Source: Pseudomonadota bacterium
Lineage (GTDB): Bacteria > Pseudomonadota > Alphaproteobacteria > Rhizobiales > Xanthobacteraceae
Assembly (NCBI GenBank): GCA_963205465.1
Contig: CAUJKG010000341.1
Location: 1-10,172, forward strand
Length of the DNA stretch: 10,172 nucleotides
Direction: 5' to 3'
Each line of letters opens with the position of its first letter. Position 1 is the first letter of the stretch. The notes beneath the pieces are model-generated. The model was not told where the DNA came from. It made no database searches and saw only the letters and a program-made list of their open reading frames with translations. This document shows, in pieces, positions 6,658-10,172 of the stretch. The translations under genes were made by a program, and so were the position numbers.

Positions 6658-7752
6658 TCAGTTCTTCTTTTCTTTCCGGGTTGCGAACAAGAGGTTCGAA
6701 TCCGTGATCCGGTTGCGATAGCCGATTCCGAATTCGAGCTTCGGCGGCTTGTTCTTCGGGTGGAACAGCCGCTGCGCCGCCGGCTCCGGGCTCATCCCGA
6801 AGATCGGGATCGGTCCGATATAAACGCCGAACGGGTGAAGTTGCCATTCGTCTTCCTTGAAGAAGCGCACCGGAACGCCGGTATCGTCCTGCACGATGAC
6901 GTCGGCGTGCTTCAGCACGAAGTCGCGCACCGAAGAGAAGCCGCCACCATGCGGAAGGTAGGACGCACTCTTGAAGAGCGCGTTGCCCTGCCCGAACTTC
7001 TCGGCGAACTTCAGTAGTCCGCTCGCGGCGACGCCGCCATTCGAGAGATCGGTCGAGAAATAATAGAACGTGCGCTCGACGCCGTCCGCCTTGGCGAAGG
7101 TGATCTTCACGCCCGGCGCAAGCGCGCGGCCCTTGAACTCTTCGGCGGCGACTTCGGTGCCGTCCTTGTCGAGTTGAATGAGCTTCACGGTCTTAATCGT
7201 AGCGCCGCTGCGCGCCATATAGGTGTAGATGAGCGGCAGCGTGCCCTTCACGGTCTGGCCGCGAAGACGCGAATTCATATCCTGCGTGATGAAGAAGCTC
7301 AGGTTCAGCGAATGCTCGAGCGCGGCACGAACCGCCGGAAGCACCTGCACCGTGCGTGCGTCCACCGACGGGATCGGGCCGACCGGCTCGAGGCCGACGA
7401 GGATGTAGGTCTTGGCCTCGGGATAGAACAAGTTGGCGTAGAGGAAGTCCGGACCGCCGAAGAAATAATAGAGCGTGTCCTTGGCGCCTTTCACGTTCGC
7501 AGCCTGCCAGGCGCGAACCTTGACGAGCTGACGCGCGTCGATCTTTTCCCACGAGGCGTCGAAGGCCTTGGCATAAGCCTGCCAGGCTTTGGCTTCGGCA
7601 AACTTTCCGATCGCAGAATCGGCCGGCACCGAAAGGCCCGCATAGAAGCGCGCGACGTCTGCCGGATTCTGTTGTTCCTGTGCCGCCGCAAACGAGCCAG
7701 CGACGGCCATGATTCCTGCGGCCAGCACTGCACTCTTCAGTAAAACTCGCAT
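6658..7752 (-). CDS. Exported protein of unknown function
   Basis: 364 residues. The ATG at 7752 is chosen for its strong GAGGTGG ribosome site and classical signal peptide (MRVLLKSAVLAAGIMAVAGSFAAAQ, cleavage near 24-25); an in-frame ATG at 7776 adds 8 residues and would put the ribosome site inside the gene. I do not recognise a named domain. The mature protein is mixed alpha/beta. Distinctive segments are YYFFGGPDFLYANLFYP (95-111), YILVGLEPVGPIPSV (116-130), FYYFSTDLSNGG (229-240), SASYLPHGGGFSSVRDFVL (262-280) and PFGVYIGPIPIFGMSPEP (307-324). No cysteine, no membrane helix beyond the signal peptide, and no obvious catalytic motif are seen. It is transcribed alone: a bidirectional terminator closes it, and about 300 nt of noncoding sequence precedes it. 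It is most likely periplasmic or secreted. Confidence 0.88.
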   Translation of the reverse strand: MRVLLKSAVLAAGIMAVAGSFAAAQEQQNPADVARFYAGLSVPADSAIGKFAEAKAWQAYAKAFDASWEKIDARQLVKVRAWQAANVKGAKDTLYYFFGGPDFLYANLFYPEAKTYILVGLEPVGPIPSVDARTVQVLPAVRAALEHSLNLSFFITQDMNSRLRGQTVKGTLPLIYTYMARSGATIKTVKLIQLDKDGTEVAAEEFKGRALAPGVKITFAKADGVERTFYYFSTDLSNGGVAASGLLKFAEKFGQGNALFKSASYLPHGGGFSSVRDFVLKHADVIVQDDTGVPVRFFKEDEWQLHPFGVYIGPIPIFGMSPEPAAQRLFHPKNKPPKLEFGIGYRNRITDSNLLFATRKEKKN

Positions 7753-7756
7753 ATTT

Positions 7757-7763
7757 CCACCTC
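7757..7763 (-). promoter_or_regulatory. Shine-Dalgarno deciding the start of the unknown exported protein
   Basis: On the minus strand GAGGTGG lies 4 nt before the ATG at 7752 (7 nt counted from the GAGG core). It rules for this start over the ATG at 7776. Confidence 0.8.
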
Positions 7764-8053
7764 GCGCCAGTCCCATGGCGCTCCCAAGCTGAATGAGACC
7801 TGAATTTCCTTAAGTCGCGCCCGAAGCCCCCTAGCGGTCGCGCGGGGGCGCTTATAGCCGAAGCTTTTGGCGCGGCCTACTGGCTGGAAGTCAAAACTTC
7901 TCGATCACGATACGGTCGCGATTGGGTTTTATCGGCTACAAACTTTTTCGTGATTCGTGCGCCGGCTCGCGTACCCGGTTCCCCCGGCGGCGGCCCGGCC
8001 AAAGGCTGAGATTTCAGGCCGGAGCCGCTTCCAGCGTGAGCGACAGAACAGGA
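7764..8053. other. Noncoding interval between divergent exported-protein genes
   Basis: About 290 nt separate the minus-strand gene ending its leader here from the + strand hydrolase gene, so promoters for both should lie inside. I could not identify a convincing -35/-10 pair on either strand. Two GC-rich dyads are visible: GCCCCC/GGGGGC (7826-7831 with 7844-7849), and a 9-bp stem with one bulge (7992-8000 with 8017-8026). The second dyad holds the GGAG at 8021-8024 that could serve a GTG start at 8036. Frames open here encode only low-complexity basic sequence, so I see no gene. Confidence 0.5.
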
Positions 8054-9001
8054 ATGCTGCAAGTTTCCCCACTGGTTCTCGCCTGCGCCCTCCTGGCTGC
8101 GGCGGCCGGTCCGGCTTCCGCCCAGCTCCGCGCCGGCAAAACCAGCATTGCCGAATTTGTCACGAGCCCCTTCCCGCTCGATGGCTCGAGCGCTGCCGGC
8201 GAATATTTCAACATCAACGAAAACGGCAAGCGCGGGCGGCAGACCGCCACCGGTCGGGTTTATTGGGAGAACGAGACCTATAACGACCAGCGGGTCCTTC
8301 TGCATATCCCGGCCAAATTCGACCTCCGCAAGCAGGGGGTGATCGTGGTCTTTTTCCACGGCCATGGCGCCGTATTGGAACGGGACATCCGCGACCGGCA
8401 GGCGCTGCCCGAGCAGATTTCCGCCTCCGCCGCAAACGCGGTGCTGGTCGCCCCGCAATTTGCCGTCAACGCCGCCGACTCCAACCCCGGCCGCTTCGCG
8501 GAGCCTGGGGCCTTCAACCGCTTCCTCAACGAAGCCGCGACCCATCTCGCCATCCTGCATGGCGACCAGCGTACGGTCCGCTATTTCCAGTCGATGCCGG
8601 TGATCCTGATTTCCTATAGCGGCGGCTATCGTGCCGCGGCACTCGCTATCACCCGCGGGGACACCCAGAACCGGGTGAAAGGCGTGCTCCTGCTCGATTC
8701 GCTTTACGGCGAAATGGACAAGTTCGAGAGCTGGGTACTGGCCGACCGCAAGCGCTTCTTCATCTCGACCTATCTGGGCTCGACGCGGGCGCGCAATATC
8801 GAACTGATGAGACAACTGAAGGAGCGTGGCGTGCCGGTCCGCACTTCGCTCGACGGCATTCGCAGGCTCCAGCCCGGCACCGTGGTTTTCATCGGCGGCG
8901 GCAACGAAGAAAACCACCGCGACTATGTGCAGGACGGGTGGATCGCAAACCCCATCACCGATCTACTGAACCGGCTCCGCGACTTCCGCGCCGCGCGTTG
9001 A
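8054..9001 (+). CDS. Exported alpha/beta-hydrolase-like protein
   Basis: 315 residues from the ATG at 8054, with a signal peptide ending GPASAQ (about 24). The start is uncertain: AGGA abuts this ATG, and a GTG at 8036 (MSDRTGM...) would supply the positive charge the signal peptide otherwise lacks. The body looks like an alpha/beta-hydrolase: strand plus oxyanion turn GVIVVFFHGHGA (95-106), nucleophile elbow ILISYSGGYRAAAL (184-197) with Ser189, then VKGVLLLDSLYG (208-219) with Asp215 as a candidate acid, and VVFIGGGNEENHRDYV (277-291) with His288. The elbow reads S-x-S-G-G rather than G-x-S-x-G. N-terminal residues 25-95 are a beta-rich lead-in unlike the core. The fold suggests an esterase, peptidase or similar serine hydrolase acting in the periplasm; the substrate is unknown. 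It converges on the L,D-transpeptidase gene. Confidence 0.82.
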   Translation: MLQVSPLVLACALLAAAAGPASAQLRAGKTSIAEFVTSPFPLDGSSAAGEYFNINENGKRGRQTATGRVYWENETYNDQRVLLHIPAKFDLRKQGVIVVFFHGHGAVLERDIRDRQALPEQISASAANAVLVAPQFAVNAADSNPGRFAEPGAFNRFLNEAATHLAILHGDQRTVRYFQSMPVILISYSGGYRAAALAITRGDTQNRVKGVLLLDSLYGEMDKFESWVLADRKRFFISTYLGSTRARNIELMRQLKERGVPVRTSLDGIRRLQPGTVVFIGGGNEENHRDYVQDGWIANPITDLLNRLRDFRAAR

Positions 9002-9003
9002 GC

Positions 9004-9035
9004 AAAAAAAAATCCCCCGCGAGAAGGCGGGGGAT
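9004..9035 (-). terminator. Intrinsic terminator of the L,D-transpeptidase gene
   Basis: A 9-bp stem (9012-9020 with 9027-9035, loop GAGAAG) is followed on the minus strand by a long T run, the complement of the nine A at 9004-9012. There is no T run on the + strand, so it serves the minus-strand gene. It is the only obvious structure after the + strand hydrolase gene as well. Confidence 0.88.
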
Positions 9036-9054
9036 AAGGTCTTTCGGGAGCGGC

Positions 9055-9795
9055 TCAGTAAAGGCCGGAGGCGCGGATCACACTCGGTCCCTGCATGCGC
9101 ACAGGATGCGCATTGCGCGGCAAGAGATCCCGATCATCGTTACGGGCGGCGCGTGTCGAGCCGGTTGCCGGCAGCACCACGACCTTCGTGCCGACCGTGA
9201 CGCGTGCATAGAGATCGGTCACGTCATCATTGGTCATGCGGATGCAGCCTGAGGAAACCCGCTTGCCGATTGTCTGCGGCGCATTGGTGCCGTGAATGCG
9301 ATACTGCGTATTGCCTAGATAAAGCGCACGCGCACCGAGCGGATTGTGCGGTCCCCCCGCCACGAAGCGCGGCAGATAAGGCTGGCGCGCGATCATCTCC
9401 GACGGCGGACGCCAGTCCGGCCATTCTTTCTTTTCGGCGACACGCTGCGTGCCGGACCAGGTGAAGCCGTCGCGGCCAACCCCGATGCCGTATCGCATCG
9501 CACGGCCATCGCCGAGCACAAGGTAGAGATATGTGTTCGCGGTATCGATGATGATGGTGCCTGGCGCTTCCCGGGTCGGATAGTTCACCACCTGACGCTG
9601 CAGGTGCGCCGGCTTTTCGTAAGGCGCGGCTTCTTCAATCACTTCCTCTTCTGGCGCGGGCGCGTAGGAAAGTGTTTGCGTCTCTTCCTGAAAAAGATTC
9701 GGAAGCAGCGAAAAAGTCTGCGCTTTGGCAGGTGCCACGGCGGCAAGACCTGCGATCAGCGCAAGCAAAGGCAAATGCCGAACAGCGTTCGTCAT
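9055..9795 (-). CDS. Exported L,D-transpeptidase (YkuD domain)
   Basis: 246 residues with a signal peptide (MTNAVRHLPLLALIAGLAAVAPAKA, cleavage near 25). A short acidic, proline-containing linker follows (about 46-65, PAPEEEVIEEAAPYEKPAH). The YkuD catalytic domain spans about 79-210: strand GTIIIDTANTYLYLV, then HGTN at 168-171 and the active-site block SSGCIRMTNDDV at 181-192, with nucleophile Cys184, His168 and Arg186. These enzymes make 3-3 peptidoglycan cross-links or attach proteins to peptidoglycan in the periplasm. In Hyphomicrobiales, members of this family also tether outer-membrane beta-barrels. The sequence does not say which role applies. No LysM or other wall-binding domain is present. 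The start is firm: GGGAGGG (9803-9809) is 7 nt upstream. It ends at its own terminator and lies 167 nt downstream of the alkyltransferase gene on the same strand. Confidence 0.95.
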   Translation of the reverse strand: MTNAVRHLPLLALIAGLAAVAPAKAQTFSLLPNLFQEETQTLSYAPAPEEEVIEEAAPYEKPAHLQRQVVNYPTREAPGTIIIDTANTYLYLVLGDGRAMRYGIGVGRDGFTWSGTQRVAEKKEWPDWRPPSEMIARQPYLPRFVAGGPHNPLGARALYLGNTQYRIHGTNAPQTIGKRVSSGCIRMTNDDVTDLYARVTVGTKVVVLPATGSTRAARNDDRDLLPRNAHPVRMQGPSVIRASGLY

Positions 9796-9889
9796 GGCGG
9801 AGCCCTCCCAAGGGTTCGCGGGAAATTGGCGGGTGTGTCGCGAATAAAACCGGAGCCGGTGGCAAGAGGTTCCGAGAAAATTATTTACC

Positions 9890-9901
9890 TTGATTAATCA
9901 A
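9890..9901. promoter_or_regulatory. Perfect 12-bp AT-rich palindrome upstream of the L,D-transpeptidase
   Basis: TTGATTAATCAA is an exact palindrome about 95 nt upstream of the L,D-transpeptidase start, inside the AT-rich part of an otherwise GC-rich region. It has the form of a dimeric regulator site, but I cannot name the regulator and no clear promoter surrounds it. Confidence 0.3.
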
Positions 9902-9913
9902 TGACTTACGATT

Positions 9914-9942
9914 GGTTTTGGGTTCCATCCGGTACCAAAACC
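9914..9942. repeat. Inverted repeat downstream of the alkyltransferase gene
   Basis: GGTTTTGG (9914-9921) and CCAAAACC (9935-9942) form a perfect 8-bp inverted repeat with a 13-nt spacer. It lies 20 nt past the stop of the minus-strand alkyltransferase gene. No T run follows on either strand, so it is not a standard intrinsic terminator. It could be an mRNA 3'-end hairpin or an operator. Confidence 0.4.
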
Positions 9943-9962
9943 TGCGTTCTCGAAGGACTCTC

Positions 9963-10172
9963 TCAAGTCCTCTTGGCGGCATATTGAAAAGACGCGTCAT
10001 CGTCGAACAGCGTTGGCGCGTGATCGCCGTGACGGCGTTCGATGGACAATAGTTTCATCTTGGTGCCGACGCCGCCGGGCGCGGAGAAGCCGCCGGTCTT
10101 TCCGCTCGCCGCCACCACGCGATGACAGGGCATGATGATCGGCGTCGGGTTTCGCCCCATCGCCTGCCCGAC
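9963..10172 (-). CDS. O6-methylguanine-DNA methyltransferase, C-terminal part (5' end outside window)
   Basis: About 69 C-terminal residues of a suicide DNA-repair alkyltransferase of the Ogt/Ada-C/MGMT family; the frame is open to the right edge, so the rest is outside. The fragment begins VGQAMGRNPTPIIMPCHRVV, which includes the Arg/Asn region of the recognition helix end and the PCHRV motif whose Cys accepts the methyl group directly from O6-methylguanine. GKTGGFSAPGG and K-x-x-LLSIER follow, as in the family. A short charged tail (HGDHAPTLFDDDASFQYAAKRT) extends past the conserved domain. Whether it is a stand-alone Ogt or the C-terminus of an Ada-type regulator cannot be told here. The METs seen in this portion are internal. 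The gene precedes the L,D-transpeptidase on the same strand without an intrinsic terminator between them. Confidence 0.95.
   Translation of the reverse strand, partial: VGQAMGRNPTPIIMPCHRVVAASGKTGGFSAPGGVGTKMKLLSIERRHGDHAPTLFDDDASFQYAAKRT

Noticed and set aside
7826..7849. GCCCCC/GGGGGC dyad as a terminator
   Set aside because: Only 6 bp with a 12-nt loop, no T run on either strand, and it lies upstream of a gene rather than downstream.
7877..8917. Long open frame (346 codons) on the minus strand opposite the hydrolase
   Set aside because: It covers the noncoding gap and the hydrolase gene in antisense, has no signal or recognisable motif, and has no ribosome site. The + strand frame has coherent alpha/beta-hydrolase motifs and a signal peptide.

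Overview
This window reads as an ordinary chromosomal stretch of an alphaproteobacterium, most likely of the order Hyphomicrobiales (Rhizobiales; Bradyrhizobium/Xanthobacter-like). The evidence is the GC-rich codon use, a rhizobial-type initiator tRNA with A29:U41 in the anticodon stem, and the gene repertoire: many small exported proteins, an L,D-transpeptidase, a DUF3592 protein and a CHAD protein. I see no phage genes, transposase, CRISPR array or restriction/defence genes.

Layout. On the + strand, 2-769 is the 3' part of a PLP-dependent class I/II aminotransferase, followed 9 nt later by a small exported LprI/DUF1311-type protein (779-1198). A bidirectional terminator (1256-1285) separates these from a minus-strand initiator tRNA-fMet (1289-1365, CCA encoded). 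Next come two tandem paralogues (1607-2413 and 2511-3338), each with a signal peptide, a SAM-methyltransferase domain of the FAM173/ATPSCKMT-like type and a C-terminal beta-rich domain. A strong hairpin (2443-2474) lies between them. An APC-family amino-acid permease (3356-4678) follows 17 nt later and probably belongs to the same operon.

The permease ends tail to tail, with a 4-nt overlap, against a minus-strand membrane protein with two DUF3592 repeats (4675-5622). Divergent from that gene is a stand-alone CHAD-domain protein (5703-6590). A bidirectional terminator (6598-6639) separates it from a minus-strand exported protein of unknown function (6658-7752). After about 300 bp of noncoding DNA comes an exported alpha/beta-hydrolase-like protein (8054-9001, +). 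It converges on a minus-strand L,D-transpeptidase (9055-9795), whose terminator is 9004-9035. The window ends in the C-terminal part of a minus-strand O6-methylguanine-DNA methyltransferase (9963-10172).

A common thread is the cell envelope: six of the nine complete proteins carry a signal peptide and two more are membrane proteins. The clearest functional link is the methyltransferase pair plus permease. The point most worth following up is that pair: two SAM-methyltransferase-fold proteins predicted to be exported to a compartment where SAM is not expected, each fused to a small beta domain. Nothing else in the window looks like an undescribed system; the remaining findings are modest.
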